DNA of 64,000 bases from Luscinia megarhynchos. Lineage: Eukaryota; Chordata; Aves; Passeriformes; Turdidae. Where the stretch lies: the NCBI GenBank assembly GCA_034336665.1, contig CM067569.1, positions 22,541,320-22,605,319 of the forward strand, written 5' to 3'. A program made the position numbers and the translations under genes. Positions 37,501 to 50,100 of this stretch are shown in pieces (positions within the stretch are counted from its first letter, which is position 1; the number at the start of each line of letters is the position of its first letter). Below the pieces are notes generated by a model that saw nothing but the letters and a program-made list of their open reading frames with translations, did no database searches and had not been told where the DNA came from.

Positions 37501-40500
37501 TTTAGGAAAAATTAGCCTTATCCCAAAGGGACCATCACTAAACATAATTTATTCTGTCCTTTGCTTTATCCTGACTTGCCCTTGAGAAGACATTTCCCAT
37601 TAAGCAAAAGTGAACTTAGCTCATATATGTTGTGTCTGGTGTTGACTATTTCCAGTAGAAGTCAACAAATTAATTTTAAAATTTCAATATTGATTGGTAA
37701 TCTGAACTTTAGCATCCCTATCCCTGTGTAAGTATAAACAGTATAAACATTATAAAAATAATCTAACCAAATCTGAATAAGTGCAAAAAAGGGTAAGAAA
37801 GCAGGCTGTGAAAAGGAATGTATAGTACTTTCATTATATTTAATTTAGCTGAGGCTTTTCACTAGTGTGGTGACTTCTTTATTTATTTTATTTTGTGTCT
37901 AATAGGAACTGTGGCTGAAAATAATAATTAAATTAAAATACCATTACAATAAGAAGATTTATATTTTTCTTAATAATAATATTAAAAGGCACAGAGATTT
38001 TTTGCTTATTGGTTAATTTGAAGTGATAAAAAGAAATTAATAGAAATCATCTGGTTTTTACAATATAAGAAACTAAAATACAAAGAGCTCGAGAGGTCTT
38101 TCCAAGGTTTCACAGCAAATCCATACCAGAATCACAAATTATTCTTTATATTAGCCACAAACTATAATGAAAAAAATGAAGATATGGTAAAAGGGGAATT
38201 CCAGGTTTTCTTATCTGGGAAATGCATAGCCTGATATCTGTGGTATATTTTTCTTCCTGGCCTAATTATTGTTAGTCTTATGCAATTACAAACACACCTC
38301 CCAATGAAAACAACCCTCCACATATCTGTATCTCCACATATTATTTCCACATCTAAGTCGAAATAATCATGCACAAATGAACATTCTGACCTTATTTTTA
38401 AACTTTTGAGGAAATTTCCCCAACAAGCTACAGGCAGAGAAGGAAAGAAAAATCTTTAGTAATTAGTATGTAGTAACTACTTTATAATTAGACTGTATCA
38501 TTTCAAAGTGATTGCCTTCAGTTAAAATCCAGTGTGTAATTTTAGCCATTCATATTTCTGTTGAAAGGAGGGACAATATTCTGAGTAGAGTTTGGGGCAT
38601 GGTCATTACTGAGCCACCTCTATGAAAAGCTTTAACATACTATTTGACTGTAAGCATACACTGGCAGGGCTGGGGTCAGAGGCCAGGGCACAGGTGGGGA
38701 AGGTTGTGTGCACAAATTTGACACCAGAAGTAGCTGGTAGGGGATCTATCCAAACTTATGTTGCCCTCATCACATAATTGGGAACCCAGGTTCACAGCTG
38801 AGCGCTGGTAATGGGAGAAGCAAATTTTGGTGCTTTAAATTGAGCCATCCATTTTTCTCGTAAATTTGCTCCTATGTGTTTATCCATGTGCTCCCTTGTG
38901 TTTATCCAATGAGAAAGTTCTAATTAGAGGGCACAGCATCTTTTGTCTTTTCAAAAAAATCATGTTATTTATGGAAAACCTGCTAAATAACTAACTGCTT
39001 TCATCTCTATTAGCAGACCTGTTTGCCACTTCTGCTGACTTCATAGAATGACCCCAAACATTTTGCTGTAAATACGTTTTAAATTGGGAGAGGAGTTAAA
39101 GGAACTTTTCAGAAAGAATTAAACTCCTAATTATAAGAAACCAGCAGATGTTTTTCATCTAGTTTCACCTTTTCAAAAAGTTATTTTCTGAAAATAATGT
39201 ATATGTTAAGATGGTACAATATCAAGAAGCTTATTTTTCTTTTCCCACAAATTGCCCTCTTTCTCCAAATCTGGTTTTATGACTATAACCACAATTATTT
39301 TTTAATATGAATCTTCAAACCCCCATTGTAAGTTTCTTTGTGCATCAAACTGTTCAAAATACAATATATTTGCAAGGAAGACAAATTCATTTCATAACTG
39401 AAACATGTTGGATTCAGTTTGTTGGGAGTCTATTTGCCTGATAATTTAGATATTGACAAAAAGCCTTACTTAGTACATGATATATATGTGTGTCTCTAAA
39501 AAATTCAGTGATGTTGATGTTTGGATAATATGTGTGGTTCATAGTATCAGCCTCTGCACCTCAAAAAATGGATTTTTCCAAATAGCAAGGTGCTAGACTG
39601 GGTTTAATACAAGGACAGAAATAAAAGTAATTGTCTTGTGAGGTTGTGTCTACCTAGCTTACAGGTCTGAAAATTCCCAGAGTATTAATATGCATTTTAT
39701 CTTCTAGAATGGTTATGCTCTCTCTGTACTCCCAAAATAATACATCAAACACCCAAGGCTCAAAAGGCCCTGATCTGCATGAATACTAGCTGGAATTTTC
39801 TAAAAGCATTTTCATTAAAATTAAACAGTGACTTCTTTTACATTGATGGGTCTATGACTGATGGCTCTGAAATTCATGTCACAGAGAAATGAATGGTCCT
39901 TCAACTATTTCACATGTACTTACAGACAGGCAAATGTGATATATTGCATCCACAGACATCTCAATGAACATAATCATGATATCACAATATATCATGTTAC
40001 ACTTGTATATGTTCGGGTCACATAATTTACCATCAGCAGTGTGAGGTTTAACAGGGTTGAATTATATGGATGCTGCATAGAACACTTTGGATGCATTATG
40101 CTGATGCTTTGGACTTTAAAATGTTAATATTGCAAATGAAAGGTACACTTTGTGTATCATAAATCTGAGTGTCTATTCTTCCTGTGTACTCAATAAATAC
40201 ACTTCTCATCAACTTTTAATTATGCTGTTTGCATTATTCTGTCCTGAAGAGGATAACACTCTGTAAATCATCCACTTTTAATGTACACTGCAGCATAAGT
40301 TTAGTTAATTAAATCATATATTTTATTAGTACTTGCACTTCCATCTTGTAAAACGGCTAGGAAAAAAATAGAGAGAGGTTTTTATTTATTATAGCTGAGT
40401 TTAAGATGGCATAACAAAAGTTTAGCAGGGTTAGATATGCATATTGCTGTTGCCTGTAGCTTACTCACAAATACCCAGTCTGAGAAACTTACCATTTGCC

Positions 40501-42194
40501 TATTGCTGTGAAAGTGGGAACTTCCTTGAGCATGTTGATCTATGTTGGTTCTCCCACAGAAGCACTTTAATTTATTTAATGGTTGGCATAATCAGAACTG
40601 AATCAAGTATGCACTTGTCCATTTGTGCAGAATTTGCTATGTTAAATCACCAAAGAGAGTTCGTTTTTAATGAAATTCATGGTAAGTGGAAGTAGGAGAT
40701 CCTTTTTACTCTTCTAACCTTCAGGTTTCCTCTTTTTTATTGAACCCAGTTTTTCAAGGCACAGTTTTCACCAGCAGACCCATTTCATGGTTCAGTTTGG
40801 GTGGCGAGTCATCCCAAGGGATGCCATGACACATGAAAAATATTAATAAGCTGCTGTGTGACAAATATCATGAGAAGTGTAAACACTTGCCATAGCATCC
40901 ATAACTCTCTGAGGATTACAGCCTTCTTTGGGTAGAGACCCTAGTATTTTCTGTTTGGATTAAATAAATAAGTAACTTAATTTGAATTTCGAGGTACAAG
41001 TGCCCAGCAAAAGAATATGACTTTGAGACTACTTCTGATTTACATAAAGACACTTTCATTCTAACAAATATGATTCTGAATTAAAATCCTTGAATGACTC
41101 AGTGTTTAACATCCTATTTGAATGCCCAAATATTTTTTTTCAGAGCTAGTCTTTTCCTGAATTGTTCGAAATTAAATATAGATTCAGCATTCTCTTCATT
41201 AAAGCCAAGTAAATTTTCTCTACCTATAGAGTCTAGAGCTATATAGTGTGCTTATTTGGAAATGCAGCACTGCTGAATAAGACGGGAGTTTTACATTTTA
41301 CCCTGCAGATGTTATTTTCCAGATTTCAGAAGGGTATTTGGGAAAAAGTCTCAATAAAATGGTAACCTCTTTACATTAAATTATAATAGTTTAAATTGGA
41401 AGAAAAAAATAAATAAAATGTTAAAAGACTGCTCAGAGAACAGCAAACCCAAGAGCATAGTGTTTAAGAAAGTTGTTAGTGTGGAGTAGGAACCAAATTG
41501 TTGGGATTCAGCTTATGGACTATTTTCTTCACTGTACATTTAAAACTGTCCTTTGACATGATTTGAGGTTCACTGATTTACATACAAAATACATATAAAA
41601 TGGAAGATAGACATTAAAATGTAATCCTTTTTTAAAAAGTATAAAGAAAAGGACTGAGCAATTTTCAGACCTATGTCATGAGGAGATCGAGTGTGAGTAA
41701 TTACTTAAAATATGTTCATTTTGAGTGCTCATGCTCTGCAGAATGAGGAAGTAGAAGTGTTTCTGTTGTATAAATATAAAACCACAGTCTCATTAATCAA
41801 GTCTTCTTTAGCCGAAATAACTAGCTCTTGACTCACACATGATGAAATTAATACCCCTAATATATTTGCACTTGAATTTGACAAGGATTTTGGCATTAGG
41901 ATTTTCATCTATATTCATCTATGTCTGTGTTGTCATGTGGGATGCTTTCAATTAAGAATTAAGCCGGATGAAAAAGGCTCCTTTTCTATTTGAAATTTAC
42001 AGGACCATGTCCTCAAAAAAAAACCAAAAAAGCAACATCTGCAAAAGAAGTGGAACTTGAGGAGGCTTACTGCTTGATATGACTTCACAGTTTATAATGT
42101 TTTTTAGTTCAATCTTTTTTTTTTCTACATTTGACTTCCCTGCATATTAAAAGAGGCTAGATGTTAGTGTAAGGTATACTGTGACACGGAGCAT
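34555..42194. other. Non-coding stretch, no gene seen
   Basis: Very AT-rich, especially 37650-39500 and 39900-41700. Minor items are a two-copy tandem duplication of about 22 bp at 38868-38911 (CTCC..TGTGTTTATCCA) and a small palindrome CATGATAT-6-ATATCATG near 39973-39994. Overlapping frames near 35490-35870 lie in a modestly GC-richer patch and have no domain. No exon or further transposon recognised. Confidence 0.55.
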
Positions 42195-42690
42195 TTCTGC
42201 TCAGGTTATTGTCATCTGTGCCCAAAAGTGTGTATTCTATCACCATCTACTGAAACCAGGTGGGGCAGTGATTCTTATCTCTGTGGGAGATATCCTCTGC
42301 TAATGGGCCATCTGTTAAAACCAGGTGGGATAGTGTTCTTTATCTTTCCCATGACCCATCCTTCCTCCAGGGAGATATCTCCTGATAATGGGCCATTGAG
42401 TCCCACTGCATGACTGATAAAATTACATCATCCCATTGGGAGATGCTCCAGCCAGGGGGAGGAGCCAAGCCTTTCCTACTTAGATAAAAACTGAGATTTT
42501 GAACACCAAGGCAGCTCTTACCCACCGGTTTCCAGAGGACAAGAGCTACCAGACCTTTCTACAGAATCACTGCTTCAACAGGACCACTTCATCTGGCCTG
42601 CTAACACCACCCTAACTAGCTGTCAGGCTGTATTCTGACTCTGTCAGTGGTTTGCTTTTGTACTATTGAAAGTGTTTTCTTTTCTTCTTT
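42195..42690 (+). mobile_element. Endogenous retrovirus LTR remnant (solo, 3'-truncated)
   Basis: Several words match a retroviral LTR family I recall as common in passerine genomes: AAACCAGGTGGGGCAGTGAT at 42251-42270, GGGAGATATCTCCTGATAAT near 42370, GGGGGAGGAGCCAAG near 42456, CCGGTTTCCAGAGGACAAG near 42526 and CTGTATTCTGACTCTGTCAG near 42628. A TATA-like TAGATAAAAAC at 42481 gives the plus orientation. An imperfect internal duplication (ACCAGGTGGG... ending in AATGGGCCAT) occurs at 42254-42310 and 42321-42394. The expected AATAAA and 3' end are missing after about 42668. No internal gag, pol or env lies beside it, so it is a solo or fragmentary LTR. The edges are approximate and target-site duplications were not found. 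Confidence 0.8.
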
Positions 42691-44730
42691 TTTCGTATTA
42701 CATTGGATTTCTGACCTGGGGTCTCTCACTGGCTTTGCTTTCAAACCAGTACATCACCAGGCAGAGAGGGCACGGCAGGGAGGCAGGGTCTGCTCCTGCT
42801 GTGACCCTGTGCACCGTGCCCCAGAGGCAGCCCTGCTCTCATGGATGCAGCTGGCCAGGGCTGCGTGGGCAAGTTCTCCCGAGCCCTTGCACCCTGGGTT
42901 CTGTGTGCAAGAACTGTGTTCTGTCACCAAGGGGAGGCTCCAGGATGAAATGAGCTGATATTTGGAGACAAAATCTGCGGAGCTGCCCCATTTCCTCTCT
43001 CTCATCAATATTTACCAGTTCTATTCCATCTTCAGGGGTCTTTCCAATATGTTTTAAATATATTTTCCTTCCACAGACCGCGATTATTTTAAATGCCTCA
43101 AGAAAAGTGATTTCTTTCATAAAGCGACTGAGATGACTTTAAATGCCAGAGTTTTGCTCAGTGATGACAGCCACAGAGGTCTGCTGGGACTGTGCTTGGC
43201 CATGGAGAGGGCTCAGCAAGCCCTGCAATCACTGCCTGCACGGAGCACCAGGCTCCCCTCCGAACACAAAGACTCAGGGTTACCACTTAAACTCTGAGAT
43301 TTTCTCTCCGTCCTTCCTACACACACATATGAGTACATTCATTATTTGTATCAGCAGAGCTGGGATTTGGGGAGCTGGGGAAAGTGAGACTGAGGAGTTA
43401 AATCCTAATGGGGATTTCAGGGCCTCAGCTGGAAAATCTCCACAAGCTTGGAGCAATCAAATGCAGCTGAGGCCAATTTAAAACAAAACAAAACAACATC
43501 AACACAAAATGTGTCTGTTCTCATGGCAGGGGGATTTGCAGAGCTGTTGCTGAACAATAGGTCTCAGGGTATAAAGGACTTGCTCGGAAGTTCCCCCTTT
43601 TAAGCACGCGTTAAGGTATATGGTGGGCAGGGTGTCTGCATGAGCAAGTGTGAGCAAGAGATGGGTGTTTGTTTGAGTAAGAAACCCAAAAATAAACACG
43701 TAACATTAGAGGAGTCTTTCACTGTTTAAGCAGAGTGCTATCTGATATGTCATACAGTGGTTATTTTCTGGCCTGGCCATAAAGCCTGCAGAATGAGTGA
43801 GAAAAAAAACCTCTGTCTTTTCTTTTTTCCCAAAATACATATTTTCTCTGACCAGTGAAGCATTGTTGTTTCATATTAGGTTTGTTCAGGATGTTGAAAT
43901 TTAGATTTACCTGTTTTTAAAATTTGCTAACTAAACTTTCTCATAAATTTTGCAACTAACTCAGAATTGCATTTAGTAGCTTTCTCATGAGTTGTTGCTG
44001 TATTTAGCATTTGACACTTGGTAAGCTGAAACCAGTTGTGTAAATCCATGGATATGTGTTGTTTTGTTGGTTTTTTTTCTTTTCCTACGAGCTATATCTA
44101 CAGAACTAGCATATCTATATAAATATTTATAGCTAAGTGCCTTTTAATCCTCAGTGCTATACTTATTTAAAGTTTGCCAGTTATACTTGCACTACTGTCA
44201 ATAGACTGATTTGTTGGATTTATGTAAAGTGTGTAGTAAATCTTAACACTTAATTTTAATTACTCCTTTTAGCAGTTCAAAAGAGTTCAAAAGAGCCTTT
44301 TTTTTTTTTTTTTTTTTTTTGCAGGGAAGAGATGGGGTTTTTTTGCATTTGCATCCCTTTTTCTCTGCTTCCAGGTAGAATATGATAAGTCTCAAGTGAG
44401 TATATTACCAATTGTATCACATCATCTTTCACTAACTTAAAATGCCCTGCATATATCATGTGTCATTGCAGAAGAGAATTCAAATTTGAGCATTATGGTA
44501 ATTGCACTCTACAGAAATCTACATTCCTGGTAAAATTAATATGACAATTTTTATTCTATCTCTTTCTATTTTTGTTTGTTTGTTTTTGTTTTAAGGAAAA
44601 GCTCATGCTATATTCATTCAAAGCTTTCTGAAGCTTTGTTTTTCCCTAGAAGATGTCCTAGATTTTATTCTTTAGTGTTGTCCCTGATTTATTGAATGTC
44701 CACGTTTCCCTGGATAGTACCATCTTTTGA
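42691..44730. other. Unique sequence right of the LTR, no gene seen
   Basis: 42740-42960 is moderately GC-rich, with frames of about 90-100 codons on both strands but no matching splice sites or recognised family. The rest is AT-rich. A T23 run lies at 44298-44320, preceded by two copies of AGTTCAAAAGA. Confidence 0.5.
44298..44320. repeat. T23 homopolymer
   Basis: Twenty-three T in a row. It could be the complement of a retroposon poly(A) tail, but no recognisable retroposon body lies to its right. Confidence 0.9.
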
Positions 44731-44733
44731 GTT

Positions 44734-44866
44734 ATACATCATCGGCGTGACTCATTCCGATGATGTATTGCATTAATACATCATCAAAGCGCCTTGCTCT
44801 GCTGTTGCACTAATGATATGTTAGTGTAATACATCATCAGAGTGAACTGCACTGATGATGTATTAC
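44734..44866. repeat. Cluster of inverted TACATCATC repeats forming hairpins
   Basis: The word TACATCATC and its complement GATGATGTA occur five times in 133 bp. Pair 1: ATACATCATCGG at 44734-44745 and its perfect complement at 44757-44768, loop 11. Pair 2: GATGATGTATT at 44759-44769 and its complement at 44775-44785, loop 5, sharing a strand with pair 1. Pair 3: GTAATACATCATCAG at 44826-44840 and its perfect complement at 44852-44866, loop 11. Loop 1 contains TGACTCA, the AP-1 consensus. The perfect arms, in otherwise diverged sequence, suggest youth or selection. It could be a nested MITE, a foldback element, or a local inversion-duplication product. No family is recognised. Confidence 0.85.
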
Positions 44867-46368
44867 TCAGATGGTGATGGCATTCTGTGAAGAAAAGGTT
44901 GAGGAGCAGGTTCAATACAGTCACAGGAGAAAAATTAGTCAATACAGAGTATAACTGTTTCTCCAGTAGTGATGCTGATGCTAAATTAGCACCATAGCCC
45001 CTGATCTGTACCCTTGCAGAAACACTGAGACATGCATTATCCCCGAAAGAGGAATGAATTCAGAGCACTCAGCTAAAGGATTTTACAGAAGAGAGGAGAG
45101 ATGTAACCATACATATCACTGGAAAGCTAAAGGTTATATATATAGCTATAATTACTGGCTACCAAGAGATGGAATGAATCAAATGGGGCCAAAATAAGAC
45201 CAAAGTGTAGATATGTTCAGTATATGCCTCTCTGGTGGAGAATGTGACACATGGGGAGTCAGAGATATAAGGGCTATAAATATACTGTCTGAATTAAAAT
45301 AGTTGCCACTTAGAAACACCAACAGGGATATTAAAATATTCTGAGGCATGTACGAAGGCTGGAGTATTTTTTTTTAAACTTTAAATTAGATACTTTTATA
45401 GTCATGCTATGTCACAGGCAGAACATCACTGTCTCAGTGCTGTGTGCTCTCTCATGATGTCCAGGTGTGCTCAGTAACAGACAAATTTCTAAGTGTGCAC
45501 AGCTGATACACCTAGAAATTAAAGGTGTTAAAACTTTTGGTGTTCAAGTTCCTTAAAATTGTGTTTTTCAGAGACTTCAAGGACAAAATAGTGTATTGCA
45601 TGTATGGCTGGAAATCCTGCAAACTCAGACTTGTGTTATGCTGATGTATTTGTGAAAGTGACACTTTCTGTAAGTCACGTTAATTTATTTTACTTGCACA
45701 TATCTATCTCTTGGTTTAACCTTGGGAAGGAGGTTCTGGTGCAGCTACCTTCTGAGTTCACTTTCCAGGAAGGTGGAGGTGAAAACAGTGTTAAAATGAA
45801 ACCTGTCAAGCTTTTAGAGAAGAGAGAGAAGGTATTATTCCCAGATTTATTTTTCCAATACAAGGGATGGGCTGTGACATACCTTTCTATATGGGAACAA
45901 AACATAATACAGGTACAAAAAGTGTTGTGGCATGGTGTACATGTCCCTGCAGATCTTGCTTTCCCGCCTTCTCCCTCGTTCTGGTAACTCCTAATTCCCT
46001 CCATTTTTGTCAGCAGTTTTGCAGCTAATGCAAGGTGGGTTCCATGCTCCACCCTTCTACACACCCTCATTCCTGCCCTGCAGAGCTGGGGTGTGCCTGG
46101 CCTTTCTCTGGGATGTGTGGGAACATGCCAGGCTGTAGCTCCAGGAGCCTTTGCAGAAGGGTCTGTGCACAGCTGCACAGCTTGTTGGTGCTCTCCTTGC
46201 CCCAGAACTGTATTTAGGCTGGGCTGGTAACAGGATCAGCTCCCAGTCTGGGTCACTTTCATCTCTGAAACTGGGGGGAAATTTTCTTTATAATCGTGGA
46301 TTCCCCTCTACTATCATACAAGTGATTCCCACAGTCACCATTGCCCTTTAAGCGGTCTAATTGATGAC

Positions 46369-46466
46369 AAACCAAAAAAAAACCCAAAAAAAAACAAAAA
46401 CAAAAACAAAAAAAAAAACCCAAAACAAAAAAACAAAAAACCACCCACCAAAAAAGCCCCAAAAAG
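46369..46466. repeat. A-rich simple tract with C interruptions
   Basis: About 98 bp of A runs broken by C, CC or CCC. On the minus strand it yields Phe/Phe-Trp-rich frames that are low-complexity artefacts. It resembles a degenerate poly(A) region, but no retroposon body is recognised beside it. Confidence 0.9.
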
Positions 46467-49050
46467 CAGCTGAAGCTGTTTTGTGTAGCCAGTCAGTTTG
46501 AAGATGCAATGAGGGTGGTGGCCCTGAGGTGCAGAGCCTGGGGCTGTGCCCCCAGCAGCAGGAAGGGGATGCTCTGCCTGTCTCAGCAGCCTCCTTCCCA
46601 AGCTCCCTGAGGACTCCACTCCTGGCTGTTTCATGCTGCATTGCATAAGCTTCCAAACCAGTCCTGTTTCTGCCATTTCTCTCCTGATCACCTGTCCTCT
46701 ACAACTTGCAGAAAGACAGGGTGAGAGTGGCTTAAGATACTCTTTTGTTTTCTCTCTCTGTCTTTTCCTCTTATTCTCCCCTCCTTTTTCTTCTGTTCCA
46801 TTTGTTTCCCACTTCCCTTCCAGCTCTTTGTGTAGGTGATTAAACTTGTATTATGTGGTCAAGATGCACTTTAGATATAAGTTAGCTTTGAAACCAAACC
46901 ATATTGTTCCTGTTCTTGAAAAAATCTCAAAACTTTTGTGGCTATATTCCCAAGATATTTATCATTGCAGCAAGTAATTGTTTCTCATTTTCAAATATTG
47001 CTAGACTTTGCTCTCAGGAACCAAAATCACTTTTTCAAGCTTTTATTTGGAAATGAATACTTCAGAGCTCCTCAATATTTCTATCACTACAGTAGGTGTT
47101 TTCATAACAGCCCTCTCTTGTGATCCTTTAGAGTCTCCTTATAAGACACAGAACAATAGACAAGAGTTTTAGAAAGAAAATCAAGAAATAAGTGAACTTT
47201 TTTTTTGTGTATATGTATTTCTGATATCATTTTTAGACAAAATAAATTTCATGGTGTTTCATGAATTGCAGCAGAAACATTTTGAATTTTTTTTCAGTAA
47301 TATTTTCAGCATTCAGGTTTAGTATCTGATTTGCCATTTTCCATTTGTGGATTTGCACTAATGTGCTTTGCAACGTTAAGGCTTATTTAGAAAAATTGCA
47401 GATGTCATGAAAAGTAACCAAGTTCCCACTAGATATGTATAAAATATTACTTCTGTGTACTAATTAGTGGTAATGACTTTTAATAATGCAAGAACTAGAA
47501 TATACCCTTTGGGTCTGGACAAACTAAGCCTTGGTTTTTAATGTGGCTCATGCATGTGTTTTGTTTCATCTAAGACAATCTGCCATAACATAGGACAAAA
47601 CAAGATGTTCTAATTTGCTATAAATAAAGCTTGCTTTGGTTAAGATAGAAACTGCCAATTGCAGAAATACACACGTTGTTCATAATTTATAAACAATAAA
47701 CACTTCTTTTGGCAGGCTGCCATGCAGTTCCTTTCTGCTCAAGTTCTAAACTGTGAATGAGAAATGATGTGAAAGTTACAAATGGAATGGCTGAGGGACC
47801 TGGCAGGGTTTGAAGGGATGTTGGTGCCAATCCAAATCCATGCTAGACTCCGTCAGGATAGGTCAGTTCAAAGATGTAGCACAACTTACTGGAAGTGGCT
47901 GTATCAATGAAATGTCAAGTGAAATATACATAGTAGTCTAATTGCCATGAGGTAATGACAGAATATTGCTGAGGCTTTTCTCATTCCTGCCTTTCATATT
48001 GTGGCAGAGATGCAGATCAGCAGTTACTTGAGCATCTGGATTCCAAATGGCTGAAACTTCAGCTTTATGTTTATAAGGGTGATGTTGGATAAAATGAACC
48101 TTTTTGGGGGAAAGTGTGGGGAGATTCAGGCATCAGATGAGCCATAACTGGCACATTGTTGGATGCTCATTGCTTTGAACATGAAAATGGCCCCTTTGAA
48201 GCAATTTTCTTTCCATCCATTTCCATTTCCATTTTTGCTGCCATGCCTTATTACAGCTTTAGCATGGGGTCACCTCTGGAGTTGTTTCTTCTCCTCCTAT
48301 CAGCACAAAGGGGATACTCTACTGAAATGGGTGCTCCAAGCTGACTCATGTCACTTGAGTATCATTATCAGGCTTTTTATGGGAGCAGTGGACTGGTTTT
48401 CTTGTGCCAGTAATCCAAGCACTTATTTCTTCCCACTCCTTCAGAGGTGGGAAGGTGCTAAAAATTCAGGCTTTTTTATTTGTCTGGAATCAGTCAGATT
48501 TGGGTGGGAGACCTTCTTTTGAAGATGTTTGTACTTCTGACAAGTGGTCAGCATGTCACTGCTCTCATGGCAACCTGCACTGTTAGAGTTCTGCTCTAAC
48601 AAGCTCTAAGGTTTTCCTGAGCTGGTTGGGTTTAAGCAGGCTCTAGCATTTCCTTGCCTAGTTCAAGACTTTTCCTGGATATATTTCCTATAGCCCATTG
48701 CTACACTACAGTGATATATGTGCTTTACCTGTTTTTTTGAAAATGCATGACACATTTTTGCCTTATCAGAAAGCACACATACCGTTTAGTGAAGCTCATA
48801 TATTTAGATAATTTTTTAAAGTGTTGATTTTCAGTGAACTAAGAATCTGAATGTTATTTCTGTTCATTAGCAGTTTGCCATCTCTATGCAGAATCAGTGC
48901 CCCTTTATGATGCAGTCTGCTACTCTCCCACGTCTGTAACTTAGCCTCCTCTTCCTGTATAATTTATATACTGAAATTTTAATTCTCCATTGATCCAGAA
49001 TCAAAAAGCCCATTGATTTTTGTCATTCTGCTTTTTCAGAAATGCTTTGT

Positions 49051-49094
49051 TCCATTGACTACAGGCCTGAGTTGAAGCTCACTGAAGTCAATGC
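49051..49094. repeat. Possible palindromic repeat relic
   Basis: CCATTGACTACAGGCCTGA and, about 20 bp on, ACTGAAGTCAATG form an imperfect inverted repeat around the CATTGACT/AGTCAATG theme of the elements at 17148 and 34468. Short and uncertain. Confidence 0.3.
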
Positions 49095-49679
49095 ATGTCT
49101 TTCAGCTAACTCCTGACAAGCACTGAATCAAATTCTAAAATGCATCTTTCTACTAAAAAAAAAGCCCCAAACAACAGCAAAACTTTTTCAGATCATCAGT
49201 AGAAGAGTGCTGTAGGCAGAGGACCAAATCTGTGTGTATGCTGCATGCATTGGCCCTCAGGGACATTCCCCTAGAACTGCAGACAGCAGTATAATAAATC
49301 AATTATCTGATTAAAACAAAAATAATTAATATGCAATTATGACAGATGTCAGGCCAATTAATATGTAAATATTCATAAACTACCTGACAAGTTGCACATA
49401 TGCAAGTAGAAATCTCTAAATATGAACACCCTGCTGTGTTTGTTGAACATAAGGGCAGGATGTTTCTAATTTGGTTGGGGAAAATAGCAACATGTATTTC
49501 AAAATAATTTTGTTTTCGTTTATCAAATCCACATTCCCAAGAGTGAACAACGAGCTGTGATGTGTATAAACAAATAAAGTCTTTATGTGTCTCAGCACTC
49601 CAAAACTTAAAATGTTTGCTTAAAATTGGCAGAACTAATATAAATCCCAGAGTCATTCAAGCTATGATAGCATTAAAAA

Positions 49680-50100
49680 ATGTACACTTGTTCAGTTAAG
49701 AAGCTGCAGTTTTTCCCCAAGCTATCAGGTTCAACTAATTAATGACTCCTTAATTATTAACCTGGGTTAATTGGTATATTCCCATCAATCATTAATTTTT
49801 CCATTCATTGATCACTTTGTCCATTCAAGGCATGTTAACCACCCAGAACCAGATTTACACATTAGCTACTTTTAAGGTAACCTACAGAAATTAATTTGTT
49901 TTCTGGGTTAATTATTAGCTAATTCCCGTAGTAATTTTCACTAGTTTAGTTATTTTTTTACCTTGCATTCATTATCTAGTCTTCAGTTAATAATTGTAGA
50001 AACTATTTTCTCTGTTAATTTTTAGCTCAACGTCCCTTATTAACCATTAAATAACCCCATCACTAGTTGGGATATGTGATCCCAACTTTAGTTTACTTGT
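49680..50100. other. TTAAT/ATTA-dense segment
   Basis: TTAAT, ATTAA or TTAATTA words recur every few tens of bases (for example TAATTAATGACTCCTTAATTATTAACC at about 49737-49763, in two parts TAATTAATGACTCC and TTAATTATTAACC, then GGGTTAATTATTAGCTAATT at 49905-49924). The core ATTA is the common homeodomain half-site. It could be an enhancer or a degraded minisatellite. No coding frame is supported. Confidence 0.5.

Larger units (their letters stand above)
44867..49679. other. Non-coding stretch, no gene seen
   Basis: Long overlapping frames lie at 45604-45987 (plus, 127 codons) and 45690-46178 (minus, 162 codons). They have no domain, splice site or retroviral resemblance and overlap each other, so neither is annotated as a gene. 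The A/C-rich tract and palindromic relic are listed separately. Confidence 0.5.

Noticed and set aside
44734..44866. Pre-microRNA interpretation of the inverted repeats
   Set aside because: The individual hairpins have stems of only 11-15 bp, too short for a normal microRNA precursor, and alternative pairings compete.
45604..46178. Overlapping long frames on both strands (127 and 162 codons)
   Set aside because: Both have mixed low-coding composition, no recognised domain and no splice sites. Two opposite frames over the same bases argue for chance.
46259..46691. Phe/Trp-rich minus-strand frames resembling membrane segments
   Set aside because: The hydrophobic runs come from the A/C-rich simple tract at 46369-46466.
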